This document shows positions 1 through 10,250 of a stretch of 64,000 nucleotides of DNA, in pieces. The stretch spans positions 9,486,413 to 9,550,412 of the forward strand of contig JAJEKV010000003.1 in NCBI GenBank assembly GCA_021234155.1. Direction: 5' to 3'. The position numbers and the translations under genes were made by a program. A model generated the notes under the pieces. The model worked only from the letters and a program-made list of their open reading frames with translations. It was not told where the DNA came from and did no database searches. This DNA is from Isoetes taiwanensis. Its lineage: Eukaryota > Streptophyta > Lycopodiopsida > Isoetales > Isoetaceae. How positions within the stretch are numbered: position 1 is the stretch's first letter; each line of letters starts with the position of its first letter.

Positions 1-725
1 TGGACTGACATACCCTTCTGCTCTAACATGTAGAAGGTCTGAATTTGTTGGCATTTGTGCGCACGAGGCACATAATGCGACTTAAAAGCTTTTGCAAACT
101 TTTTGAACTTGCACCTGCTTCTATCCAGATGCTTGGCTCTAGCATAGCCCTTCCACCAAATACGGGCAGCTCCGGTAAGGTTTGTGGTAGCAACCTTTCC
201 TGTATCCTTTTCTGTCATGCCATAGGACTTCCCAAATTCCTTCATTTCATCCAACCAGGACTCTGCATTCAGTCCTCCTCTAGACTTCCCATCAAACTGG
301 GCCAGTTTCCTATTCTTCCATATACTAGTTATGGCCGTGTCAACCGTCTTGCGGTATTCCTTATCCCGGCGCTTTGCATGGTCACCAGCTGATACGGACG
401 ACTCAGAAGATACAGAAGTGGCTGATCGTGAGGAGGTGGCGCTATCCCTAGAGGAATTGCGACAACGTTTAGAACGGGACCTTCGTCGTGTAGGTACAGG
501 GCTAGTTTCAGGTGGAGATGGCTGCTGTGCAGGCGGACTTGGCGGTTGCAAAGGTAACTCCGGTCCGTCCTCTTGTATATGCTGGGGTGGATTGGCATGC
601 AACACATAGGCTTGTAACTCGCCTAATTGCCTCTTCATTAACATTAGTTCCTGTTCTGGTGTTAGCCTACTGGCGTTCGAGGGCGTTTGCCAGGCGGCGT
701 TGCGTGCACCGTCTATATTGAGCAT
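1..725 (-). CDS. gag: Ty3/gypsy-type retrotransposon Gag, partial (runs off left edge)
   Basis: An open frame starts at the ATG read from 725 and stays open to base 1, so the C-terminal half lies outside the window. Residues 1-100 are a Pro/Ser/Arg-rich leader. From about residue 130 comes a retrotransposon Gag core: a WKNRKLAQFDGKS stretch, then ESWLDEMKEFGKSYGM, then NLTGAARIWWKGYA, the usual pattern of an acidic helix followed by L-x-G-A-x-x-W-W. It continues with a KSHYVPRAHKC segment and LEQKGMSV, matching the late Gag core. Gag would package element RNA into cytoplasmic particles. No frameshift was found in 241 codons, so this copy could be fairly young. It lies downstream of several minus-strand ORFs that may belong to the same element. 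No LTR was identified. The Gag call is firm; the exact lineage is not. Confidence 0.85.
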   Translation of the reverse strand, partial: MLNIDGARNAAWQTPSNASRLTPEQELMLMKRQLGELQAYVLHANPPQHIQEDGPELPLQPPSPPAQQPSPPETSPVPTRRRSRSKRCRNSSRDSATSSRSATSVSSESSVSAGDHAKRRDKEYRKTVDTAITSIWKNRKLAQFDGKSRGGLNAESWLDEMKEFGKSYGMTEKDTGKVATTNLTGAARIWWKGYARAKHLDRSRCKFKKFAKAFKSHYVPRAHKCQQIQTFYMLEQKGMSV

Positions 726-967
726 ACATGAAAGTACAAAATGTCACAGAAATATCATGTCCGAGAGGGTAGGGAGAGAAATAAAAGAAAAGTACAAGAG
801 CAAAGATTGTTATTACAGGAGAAGACTATTATTACATTAAAGTTCCACACCTTAGTACTGCCAAAAGTTGATACAAGAGTATGATACAGAAGCAAACATG
901 ATACAGCAGAGCCTTGAAGTTTATCTCACAGACAGCATACAACAAAACAGAGCGGAAAAGACCAGGC

Positions 968-1430
968 CTAGGGGTTCGCAAATGGATACAAAATTGAGTA
1001 GCGAACACTTTCAGGTACAGCCCTAACGAGCTTGTAACGTGCCCAGGCCTGAACGATAACAGGTTGGTAATCCCATGTAGGGCTGATAATGAGGAGATTG
1101 AAAAGCCTCCTTAGTGCATAGAAGATTTGCCATAAGTGGTCGTTGGCATCCTCGAAAGCTTCGTGCCTGGACATATCCCAATAGTCCCATGTGCGGCGTA
1201 GGGTTTGCTTCAGGTCCTCGAAAGCTCGTTCCCTGAGAATATTAACTATCTCCATCCCCTTGGCTGGATCATATGGCTCCCCTGGTGGTGCGGGTTCCAT
1301 CTCGTAACCTTCGTCCCATTCCGGGTACTCCCCATACCTCTGGCCATAGTCCTGTTCGGGCGGCCCTGTGTCATCCCTTCTTATCAGATCTGTAATCCTT
1401 TCTTCATATTCGACGAGTGTCTCTTCTGCA
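968..1430 (-). CDS. Unrecognised coding segment upstream of gag
   Basis: I do not recognise this protein. The frame is open from a pyrimidine-rich acceptor-like sequence ending in TTGCAG near 1431 to a stop near 968. It encodes an acidic segment (EEYEERITDLIRRDD type) and then a Trp/Arg-rich part with DYWDMSRHEAFEDANDHLW and FNLLIISPTWDYQPVIV. It could be the last exon of the gene at 1658-3045 or an independent ORF. It lies 240 bases upstream of the gag start on the same strand. The clean frame and biased composition support coding, but no family is assigned. Confidence 0.45.
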
Positions 1431-1657
1431 AGATAATGGAAATGAATATAGAAAATTGAACAATTTCATTATACTCTAAACTCCAATGGACAGAAGGATA
1501 CATCAAGGAAGAGAACAAGGTTAATTGTATTTATCGATACCAACGTCACATTTGATAAAAAAAAAAAAATGGTATGTCATATAATAAAATGGCTAAAGAA
1601 CATGCCAATCCCAAAATTCTATAGCTATACGCAATAGCTAGTGCATAATACAATTGT

Positions 1658-3045
1658 TTAAGAACTAGGTCCCCCCTCTTCATCCCTAGTCCGAGGAGGT
1701 GGTGGCAGCGGTCGGTGTCGTAGCAGAGTCACCCCTGGATCTACTGTGGCAGCCGCAATGGAGGCAACCTCTGGCGGATAAGCAACGGCCAATGGGGCTG
1801 CCGTAAGGAGCTTCATGCTCATCCAGGGTGCAATGTCCTGTCCCAAGGCCGTCAGGGCAAGATCCCGTCGTACGAGTACATAAGTAAACGTACGATAGGG
1901 AAGCTTCTTGTGCTCGGCCAAGGTGGAAAGAGCACGGAGGGTCCACCATGAAGCTTCGGCTTCCGGCCCTAGATCTCGGGCTATAAAAAGAACTTGCCCC
2001 TGTCGAAAAGCTGATAGGAAGAAACGAGTAAGGTGGTTCCCCAATACCTTCCCTTGCGGGGTCTTTGACGTAGCCACTTCCTTGTCTAAATCCATAGGGA
2101 CTTCTTCTTCCTTGAGCTCTTGCTGCTCTTCCTTCAAATGAGCAGGGTTATGATATAGATCCTCTCCCTCCTCATCCGAGTCGGAGGGAACCTCAACCAT
2201 GTTAATATTTGGAACATGAGGTCCCATAGCTGTAAAGGCATCTGGTGAAGGCTGAGAGGGCGGGTCCTGCATCACTAGTTCCCGAAGCCGTAGCAAGGTT
2301 TCAGCTGGCTCCAGGGTCTCCTGGTGGAATTGAAGTAACTGCTGCACCTCCGGAGGAAGTTCAATAGGAGTGAAGTCGATGAAATCATCCATACAATACT
2401 CAGCTAGCTCATAAAGCACATGGTCCTTACGCCGGTGCTTAAATCCGGTCATCATGTGATAGGTCCAGATAATATCGTCCAAGAGAAGATACTCCTGCCC
2501 TTGGTGATAAATAACTGGAAGGGCATCTAGCCCTGACAAGCGTGCAGCTTGCTCCCTGCGGGGTGGCATCTCCTCTGCCAATTGCTTCCAATGGGCGAAG
2601 TCGCCCATACCTATATGCTCATCTTCTCCCTCCTCGGAAGATTCAGGGAGTTTGCCTTTCTCTACAGGCAAAGTTTCATCCTCAACGTATTGATCCATGA
2701 GGATGGCTAGGGCGAAAGCAACCTCAAGATATTGTTGCCCCTGATGCTGCACAACGGGCAGGTGTTTGCCCCATCTGAGCTTTCCCTTCAGCACATCATA
2801 TGCGTGGGTGTCGCCCCCTAGCATATCCCGGACCACCTCCCGTTCTAAATACAATTGGGAAGGATCCCCAAGAGGGATACACAAAGGAAGCATCTCCTCC
2901 CGAACCCGGCATAATCGGGGTGCCGCTGCATATTAGGGATAAGGTCTAGGCGCTGGCATAGCAAGGGCCGCAACAGGTCGAAGGGCACTTGCGGATCCCA
3001 ATGCTCTCCGTCTTGATACCATGCAAGAAGGTCGGTAGCTGCCAT
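1658..3045 (-). pseudogene. Unrecognised acidic protein with duplicated motif, one frameshift
   Basis: The first frame starts at 3045 with MAATDLLAWYQDGEHWD. Near 2925, at a run of four C, reading must change frame to continue into the long frame ending at 1658, so this copy is broken or carries a base error. Together they would give roughly 460 residues. An internal repeat is visible: LPVVQHQGQQYLEVAFALA in the first half and LPVIYHQGQEYLLLDDIIW about 90 residues later. An acidic linker with PSDSDEEGED and repeated glutamate follows, then a folded-looking C-terminal part (RQGQVLFIARDLG, PYRTFTYVLVRRDLAL) and a poly-Pro end. No catalytic motif was recognised. It lies between the H3-like ORF and gag on the same strand, which suggests an accessory ORF of a retroelement, but that is inference. 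Confidence 0.5.
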
Positions 3046-3238
3046 GGCGCTCTAGAGGAGGAGGAAGCAAGAAAAACAAATATGATAATGAAACTAAACT
3101 TTTGAAGATCCTTTTTAATCCCTTATTATTATGCTGACGTCAGCATTTTCGTATTTACACAAACTCTTAATACAAAACAAAAAGTTTTTATTAAATCTCA
3201 AAAGAAATATTTACAATGTGGAATCTCAGCAAAATATG

Positions 3239-3675
3239 TTAAGGATGCTCCCCCCGAATCCTGCGGGCGAGGGCTAAATCCTTAGGCATGATGGTAACCC
3301 TCTTTGCGTGGATTGCGCAAAGGTTGGCGTCACCAAAAAGTGCCGCTAGATAGGCCTCCGCGGCCTCTTGGAGTGCCAAAATGGCAAAAGTTTGGAAACA
3401 GAGGTCGGTCTTGAACTCCTGGGCAATCTCCCGAACCAACCTCTGGAAGGGGAGCTTCCGTATCAGAAGTTGGGTTGACTTCTGAAACTTACGGATCTCC
3501 CGTAAGGCGACAGTGCCGGGGTGGTACCGGTGGGGTTTCCGCTGCGGAACAGGGGCTGGAGGCGGCCCCCTTGATGCGGGCACCGTCTTGGCGCCAACAG
3601 CTGGTCGGGACGCATCCACCCGCTGCTGCCTCCGGCTGGAGCTCGCGTTCTTCCCAAAAGCCCCGACAGTCTTTC
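3239..3675 (-). CDS. Histone H3-fold protein with divergent N-terminal tail
   Basis: The C-terminal 97 residues are an unmistakable histone H3 fold: [20 protein letters not shown], then [48 protein letters not shown] and ARRIRGE. Canonical H3 packs DNA in nucleosomes. Here the usual ARTKQTARKS tail is absent and replaced by a Ser/Arg/Pro-rich segment ([24 protein letters not shown]), so the modifiable tail lysines K4, K9 and K27 are missing. Scattered substitutions include the Arg of KTDLRFQ changed to Cys, and the acidic E-D pair of the LFED segment lost. The H3 Cys in NLCAIHAKR is kept. Loop 1 is canonical length, without the CENH3 insertion. The in-frame stop is near 3676 and there is no ATG before the fold; the first usable start is a GTG at 3619, so an upstream exon or frameshift is likely. 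It sits within a retroelement-like block. Confidence 0.8.
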
Positions 3676-3805
3676 ATTTTTCCTTATACTGACTGCCGGA
3701 CTTCCGGGCTACGGCTTTCCTCCGGTGCTTCACGGTTACATATTCTGTCGGGATTGGGCCCGACCCACTCCCGGATGCTCCTGCACCCTGCTGGTCCGGC
3801 TGCTC

Positions 3806-4455
3806 CTACCGGGCTTTCTCCTCCTTCTCACGTTGGATCCTGTCCTGCTCTTCCCGGAACTCCCGGGTTCTCCTAAGGTCTTCTTCAACCTGAGCATAAT
3901 GTCTGCTACACTGCGGCGAAGAAGCTCAGCGTGGTACCGATTGGGTCGCTGGGCCATGTCAATCTGGATCGTCGTTAGGTAATCCAGACTGATATCAGGA
4001 ATCGGGGCTCCCCACATGAAGCTCTGGGAAGCTTCATGCCATTGGTACGGGGGAATCTCAATCGCCCTGCCATCTATGACGGCAACTCCATCTCCCAAGT
4101 ACCGGTACTCCCTTCCTCGAACCGCCGTATCAGCTCGCTCTATCTCCCTTCTACCATCCTTTCTGGCCAAGTTCCTTATATTGTCGGCCTCCTTTCGTAT
4201 GTCCTCCTCTTCAGTGTGACCTTCACATTCGGGAGGGTAGAACTTAATCAGCATCATGACCAAGTCAGGTTGCTCGGCCACGGTGTAAGGGAGCTGGCGA
4301 AGGTTCAGCCGGATCAGGAACGACTCGGAGAAGTGGTAGATAGGGTAGGGAATCCTGTCGTTGTTCTCGAACTGGTTCACCAACTCGTCCAGAAGTATGT
4401 CAACCAAAGCAGGTCGGTAGCCATATTCTGAGCGATCAAGGCATAGATCTCGGCT
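3806..4455 (-). pseudogene. Unrecognised ORF with C-terminal charged coiled coil, frameshifted
   Basis: The frame begins inside or beyond the junction at about 4455, where sequence of a different, plus-strand retroelement starts, so the true N terminus is missing. Visible segments include GYRPALVDILLDELVNQFEN, a stretch of helical residues, and YRYLGDGVAVIDGRAIEIPP. Near 3920 the reading frame is lost; in the next frame the protein continues as a charged helix (QVEEDLRRTREFREEQDRI) ending at a TAG near 3806, clearly the better coding solution. No family is recognised. It lies immediately upstream of the H3-like ORF on the same strand, and the two could be parts of one gene. Confidence 0.45.
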
Positions 4456-5471
4456 ATGGTAAGGATAGAACAAAATTACCCACTGCATGATCTGGAAATG
4501 TTGGCCATTATCCATGCCTTGAGGGTATGGAGACATTATTTACTGGGTCGTCATTTGAAGACTGACCACCAAAATCTGAAGTATTTTGCAAAACAGCCAT
4601 ATTTGAATAATAGGCAAAGGAGGTGGATGCAACTAAGGGAAGAGTATGATTTTGAAATTGAATATCAACCTGACAAAGAAAATGTGATTGTTGATGCTTT
4701 GTCTAGAAGGTCATTCTTAACCTCTATTAGTGTGCTTCAAGGACAATGGGATGCAGACATTTTTAGCAAATTGAGGAATGATCCGAATTTTGCACCTGTG
4801 GTGGAGAACCCTCAAGATTTTCCGAAGGAGTTTTGTATTATAATGGCCATATGTGTATTCCTAATGATCAGGAGTTGAGATTGAGATTGCTATATGAAGC
4901 ACATGATAGTCCTTTAGCGGGCCACCCAGGGGTACACAAAACTTTGAGGAAAATGCGCCAGAATTTCTTTTGGCCTGGAGAATTACAACCTATAGTAATT
5001 CCGTCTTCTAAGTGGGAGAGTATTTCCATGGACTTCATTGTTGAGCTTCCTCGGACACGTTCAGGTTATGATGCAATCTATGTTGTGGTTGATCGACTAA
5101 CCAAGCAGGCCCATTTTATGCCTACGAAGACTACTGCTACAGCAATGGATATTGCTAAGTTATTTGTTAAGGAGACCTTTAGGTTGCATGGAGTGTCGGC
5201 CATTATTACATCAGATCGGGATACAAAGTTTATGAGCCAATTTTGGCAAGGGTTATTTCAAAATATTGGAACTAAGTTATATGCCAGTACATCTTATCGT
5301 CCTCAAGCAGATGGTCAAGTGGAGAAAGTTAATCAAGTCTTGGAGGATATGCTCAGAATGTATGTGCCTAGTCAACCGAAGGTATGGGATTCCTATTTGT
5401 ATTTGGCCGAGTTTGCATACAAGTACAGTGTGAAGCATTTGGAAGGTGATAGATTGCGGTCGAATTGCTGA
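4456..5471 (+). pseudogene. pol: Ty3/gypsy pol fragment: RNase H end plus integrase
   Basis: The first frame (4456-4878) encodes the end of Ty3 RNase H: EQNYPLHDLEMLAIIHALRV, WRHYLLG, TDHQNLKYF and then VDALSRR, the normal hinge to integrase. The second frame (4833-5471), offset by a frameshift, encodes AGHPGVHKTLRKMRQNFFWP, then skips directly to ELQPIVIPSSKWESISMDFI. The Cys pair of the HHCC zinc finger and its spacer have therefore been deleted. The integrase core follows with its catalytic triad: Asp in MDFIVELP, Asp in ITSDRDTKF, Glu in ADGQVEKVNQ. It ends at LAEFAYKYSVK, before the chromodomain or GPY/F region. Protease and most of the reverse transcriptase are absent. It is on the strand opposite to the gag at 1-725, so it is a separate, dead element. 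No LTR was found. Confidence 0.88.
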
Positions 5472-5635
5472 AGGAGCAGGGGTGTGAGCAAAACTCTGGG
5501 AGCATGTTGAAGTGCAGAGGAAGCAAACGGGATTCCAGGTGGGGATCAAGCCTTACACCTGGGGTTTTTCTAGCGTAGCAAAATTGTGTGAAGTAGTAGG
5601 ATTGTTCTGGAACTTATTAGCATAGATTTGGAGTT

Positions 5636-5659
5636 AAATTATAAGTGCATGGACATGAA
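5636..5659. repeat. Target-site duplication, left copy
   Basis: A 24-base sequence (AAATTATAAGTGC, one A/G mismatch, TGGACATGAA) is repeated at 5890-5913, flanking a poly-A-ended insert. Duplications this long are typical of LINE-machinery insertions. Confidence 0.75.
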
Positions 5660-5889
5660 CTAGAGTGTTTTTTCCTTGACTCAGAACTGGTGGATCGCAT
5701 CTGGATTCAGTATCTCCGAATTGATTCTTACCATTAGTCTCCTATTCTGGAGTAAGTACATTGTGCTCCAGGCTCGTGCTCCTGTGGCATCTTTGTGTGC
5801 TTACACAGTTAGATGAGACATGTAAATTTTGTATCTCTGATTAATAAACTTTTTGGCTTTCGTCCTTCAAAAAAAAAATAAAAAATAAA
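5660..5889 (+). mobile_element. Poly-A retroposon flanked by 24-bp target-site duplications
   Basis: About 230 bases end with AATAAACTTTTTGGCTTTCG, a short spacer, and an A-rich tail of about 22 bases. The insert is bracketed by 24-base direct repeats differing at one position. It has no ORF and no obvious Pol III boxes. It is therefore a 5'-truncated LINE or the 3' end of some mRNA retroposed by LINE machinery. It landed just downstream of the pol fragment. Confidence 0.7.
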
Positions 5890-5913
5890 AAATTATAAGT
5901 GCGTGGACATGAA
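5890..5913. repeat. Target-site duplication, right copy
   Basis: Right-hand copy of the repeat at 5636-5659, immediately after the A-rich tail. Confidence 0.75.
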
Positions 5914-6739
5914 TAAACTTGCATGATTGTATATGGAAATATTTTATGATTGCATATTGAAAGCTTGCATAAAGTATCATAGATCTAATTAGTTCTGGTG
6001 AGCCGAGCACTTAAACCATGCTTGAAGTAATCTGAATAGCCTAGACTAGAACCCGAAGAATGGATTAAAAACTAAATTGATGAAGCAAGAACAGGCCAAG
6101 ATGGCAGTCTTTTCTTTGCATGTTGTTGGAAGAACGGCATGATCTTGCCGATTTGGCATGCTGGAAAAGTATGAGAATCGCCCTGAAATGGGCCGATTTG
6201 GGCCTTAGGAAGGCCGAAATGTGGAAAGAATGCAGAATCGGGAAGATTGGAGTACAATTTAGCTGTAAATATCATGATCTTGGTGCCTAAGAATTGATCC
6301 AGAACTGCTGGATTAGGGCCACAAGCTGGCCAAAATGGTTTGGAAACCTCTTTGGCAGCAAAATCAGAAGTAGCCAGGACATTTTGGCATGGATTCGATG
6401 GCCTGGAGTCCAGATCCGGCAGCTACAGGCCGAGGTCGCGCCCTAATAACGCACATCAGGTTTAGGTTATAAGAAAAATATCAACAATCAGTTAATTTGT
6501 TAGTAAGGTAGCAATAAAATAAGGTAAGATTAAAGCTAAGGCTATTAAAGCTAAGGCTATAAGTTAAATTAATATATCAAGGGTTAGCTGGAACAAGGAG
6601 TCGGGCGAGGAATTTATTTAAGATTAAGGGCTAGGTTACGGAGGGGTATGCTAATGGATATAAGTTATTTATGATTACGACATGGGTAGCCTAACAAGTT
6701 ATCTAGCTATATACTAAAAAAACCTTTGGAATAAAATAA
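5914..6739. other. No recognisable gene
   Basis: AT-rich sequence with no convincing coding frame on either strand and no structured RNA that I could recognise. Short local repeats of the type GGCCGAAATG and AAGCTAAGGCTAT occur around 6180-6220 and 6530-6560. Confidence 0.5.
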
Positions 6740-6822
6740 GAGTAGTCTATGGAATTGCGTCGAGAACAATGGCCACCAACCACAACTATGTTGGCAATTC
6801 GGCACGAGGCTCATTCTAGATT
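6740..6822. repeat. 83-bp dispersed repeat containing AATTCGGCACGAG
   Basis: This stretch recurs almost base for base at about 9470-9552 and 55071-55152, with unrelated sequence on its right side. Each copy contains the 13-mer AATTCGGCACGAG (6796-6808, 9527-9539, 55126-55138). The 9470 and 55071 copies lie in the large duplicated blocks, so only two loci are independent. Confidence 0.75.
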
Positions 6823-8107
6823 ATGCTTAGCCCCTCTCCCACATCGGCCAACATGCTTCAAATTTTTTTATCTCTCGTCGTATAATTTTATACAGTATCT
6901 CATGAGAGACAACGAGAGATTATTATCTCTCATTGCTCAACAAACCAGTTAGACCCCAAAATATAAAGGCCGTTAACAAACCAACCGGATTTATTTTTTT
7001 CCCCCCTTTTCTTCTCTGTTTTGGTGAGTGGGCAAGGTGGCTATGGCGGATTTTTTTTTTTTTTTCCTTTCTCCCTGTTTTGATGAGAAGACCAAGGTAG
7101 CTATGGCGGATTTCGACAGCAAGGCATGCGGCTATAACTATGGTAGATGGCTATGGCTGAAGAAGCTAAGACAAAAGCTTGGGGAAGGCGGCTATGCCAA
7201 AGGAAGCAGAAGCGAAAGCAAATCAAAATAAAAGGCGGCTATGCCAAAGGCGGCTATGGCAAAAGAAGCAGAAGCATCGAGCAGACGAAGCTCTGGGCCA
7301 GCAAGTTCCATATGAAGCTCTGGGCCAAGGATCCGATAGTGGATTGGGAGGATTAGGACGGTCGGGCCAAATTTTCAGAGATTTTATAACTGAAGATCTG
7401 TCCACATGCTCCAAATTTTCAGAGATTTTAGAACTTGGCAGTATCTTCCAAGTTCCTGCCAGATTTATCATTTTTTGCTTTAAAATTGTGCAGCAGCATG
7501 GAAGAGCAAGATTCATTATCATATTCTCATGCTCACACTTTAATTTGAACTTGGATATACAAGGAGAATGCATCTTTGCACACTTTGATAAGAAGACTTG
7601 AAGAGCAAGGTGAGGACATTTGACTAAGGTCACACAAGCAAGTCATGAAGGTGATTCAAGCAAAATTTAAAGATTGGAAGACCCCTTGAAGAGTTCTTGG
7701 TATGTGATGCTACTATTTGAGTTCTTGGCATAATCACATTCTTTGATTCCCATCCTAAACCCTCCACACCCTTCACCATGAAGATATGCCCATGAGACCC
7801 TAAGTTCCATGCCTACATTTCATCTCTCAAGTCAAAATTGGCCTAGAAGATTTTTTCTAGTCAAAACTTCCCCTTTACATGTCAATCACATCCCACACAC
7901 ACTTACCATGTCATCACCATCTCATTGAAGCACAAATTTCAAGGCTAGTGAGAGATATATGCTCTGCACAATTGGTCTAGTTATGGACCATAAATGGTTC
8001 ATGCTAAATTATATTTGTATCTTTCAAATAATATGTTATTTCAATATGAAAATAGAGAGTTATATTGCAAAGGAAGGCCCGCATTCATGAAAAATATAGT
8101 CTACAGG
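6823..8107. other. Low-complexity and unassigned sequence
   Basis: 6867-6935 holds a small imperfect inverted repeat (TCTCTCGT and ACGAGAGA arms). 6990-7075 has T-rich runs. 7090-7330 repeats GGCTATGG/GCGGCTATG and AAGCTCTGGGCCA units, giving short Gly/Tyr/Lys-rich ORFs that look like repeat translation, not genes. 7380-8107 has no convincing frame. No known element was recognised. Confidence 0.4.
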
Positions 8108-9893
8108 AAAGATGACCTACTTGTAAGGTTATCCTACTAAAACTCTAATGCTTTGTTGCAGCAATGGATATACCAGCTTTATACTAGTAAAAAATAACCA
8201 TGTTTCTCCGTATGTTTTTGCAAGAAAGCCACACAACCTACATAGGGGACCTATATATGTGTCATTTGTCATATTTTGAACCATTTGGCAGGCTTATTTG
8301 GAAAAATGTAGCGTGTTCTCTACAAAACTGAGAAAGACGCATCAAAGGTCATATGGTTTAATTTTTTATTCTTATACTTACACTTCACGATCTTCACTTT
8401 CATTCATCAATAAACATCATTAGCTAGTGAATGATGAATTTTTAGCCTATAATTTTGGAAGTAACTCAAAATTTTAATCTCTAATGCGTTAATCCTGCTG
8501 CACATCATCTTTAAATTTAGTTACTTGCATAGTTAAACCCTAATTACACTATATGCAAGTTGATAGAGTAATTTTCTATGTGGATATAAGAAGAATGGAT
8601 CATTCATTACCCTCGTGATACTTACAAGTAGTGATTTTGGAGCATTTTAACATATAATTTTGTCCTAAATTCTGTATAGAAAATTCTCTATTAGATTTTG
8701 AAGTTGATATACCTTATGAGCACTCCGAAAAAACATAAGATTGTACTTCATATAGTTAAGAACCTATGGCCACAAGAACTAAGCCAAAACTTGTAATAAT
8801 GAGAAAGAAATAATTCCTAAACTGCAAGCAGCATTTTTGAACAAAATAGGTTTTGCCGGCTTCCTCGGACGTTAAACGATAGTAACCAAAGCTGAAAAGA
8901 TACAAATCATGTGTTCTATCATAAATAGACAAATACTTCCAATTTTGGCAAGGTTTAGACTTGTTTATACTAAGAAAAACCAAGAATGCAGTTCTGGACT
9001 GTTGCAGAAACTGTCAAATTCTCTAATATTTGAACAATCACTACAACATATAGGTGAGTTCATTGGTCTTGAAATCCTTGAAGCTCATTAAGAATCAAGT
9101 AAAGATTGATATGGTGGTGATATATCGCGAAATTGACATTTCTGTTCTCAGATATATTGGTTTAAGTGGCAGTGGGTCAACTAGACCAATTCTGGTCCAT
9201 GGACCAGGAATGGTCCCCGGGACCACTCTAGTGTTAAGACGAGTATGGATTAAGATGAGTATATTTAAAAGATATAAATTTCCCACATTAATATTAATAA
9301 GCCACTCTTCAAGTACAATCACATGGAATGCCCACCAAAGATGCGCAATTTCTTAGTTAGTCTAATAACAACCGCGTTTGGAATTGATCTAATAACGTGT
9401 GGACTAAATAGACTGATTTTAATAAACAAAATAAGTGAGCTATACAGCCATATAATGACTTTCCAAATGAGAGTAGTCTATGGAATTGCGTCGAGAACAA
9501 TGGCCACCAACCACAACTATATTGGCAATTCGGCACGAGGCTCATTCTAGATTTTTTAGTGTCCAATGAAGCTACATATAATGCTTCGATGCCGTCTCAA
9601 TGTAAGTCAAAGGACTTTCTGCCACACATTTGCATACGACAAAATCCACCAAGTAGATCTTAGCAATCCCCTTGTGCCCAAGCACCATGTTTAGTTGCCG
9701 CTTAGTTGATTTTATTTATTTTTTTTAAAGCAAAGGTCATTAACTTTTTTGTTTAGTTAATATTTAAAAGATGAATTTCTATGTATATCTAAGATAAGTT
9801 ACATGAAATAAAATACACATACTAAAAAAAATCCATCTCCACTTAAAAACTCTTCAAAAACTAGTAGGACAAAGTCCAATTCGATCCCTTTTT
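8108..9893. repeat. Duplicated block A1 (partner of 53737-55478)
   Basis: Non-coding sequence closely matching 53737-55478 over its whole length. Similarity starts at GAAAGATGACC (8108, 53738) and stops at a T run after AATTCGATCCC (9889-9893; B side about 55478). Differences from the partner concentrate at CTG/CAG and G-rich spots. No gene is seen inside; short ORFs in the block are not conserved between copies. Confidence 0.85.
9568..9845. repeat. Dispersed 270-bp repeat
   Basis: Begins with TGTCCAATGAAGCTACATAT and closely matches 42107-42355. It is also present in the copy B blocks at about 55160-55430 and 60517-60775. Relative to 42107 it has about 20 additional bases near its start. 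Non-coding, AT-rich, no terminal repeats seen. Confidence 0.8.
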
Positions 9894-10250
9894 GGATTGC
9901 CCCTGTTAAGGGGGCAATTCGTTAGGGGGAGGGTTGGTTTTGGCATATTCTGGCATATCAGGGGTATATCTGATAATCTGACGGCCGTCATTACTGATTG
10001 TTTTTCCGGCGGTGAAAAACTTTTTGGTTTTTTTTGCGTATGAATATACGCTAAGGGTTTCCGTGTTTTGGACGCCAAATTATTTTTCCGACGATCGCAA
10101 ACTCGTTTTTTTTGTGAAAAACTATTGGTTTTTTTAACCTTTGGGCTAGAGATTCCTTTTTTTAGAATTTATCTTTGGGTTTTTTATTTTTAAAACAAAC
10201 TATTTTTTTATTGGAATGTAACATGGGGTTGATGTGAACAGCATGGAATC
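9894..10250. other. Hairpin at start of an A-only segment; AT-rich spacer
   Basis: 9894-9922 forms a short hairpin (GGATTGCCCC, a TGTTAA-type loop, GGGGGCAATTC). This is the first base pair block of the 13.7-kb segment missing from copy B. The rest is T-rich spacer without a gene. Confidence 0.5.

Noticed and set aside
3239-3675. Centromeric histone CENH3
   Set aside because: The loop-1 insertion and the Trp-containing motif of CENH3 are absent, and the helix sequence follows canonical H3 length.
7028-7601. Gly/Tyr-rich coding gene
   Set aside because: The ORFs come from GGCTATGGC-type repeats and change frame without conserved motifs.
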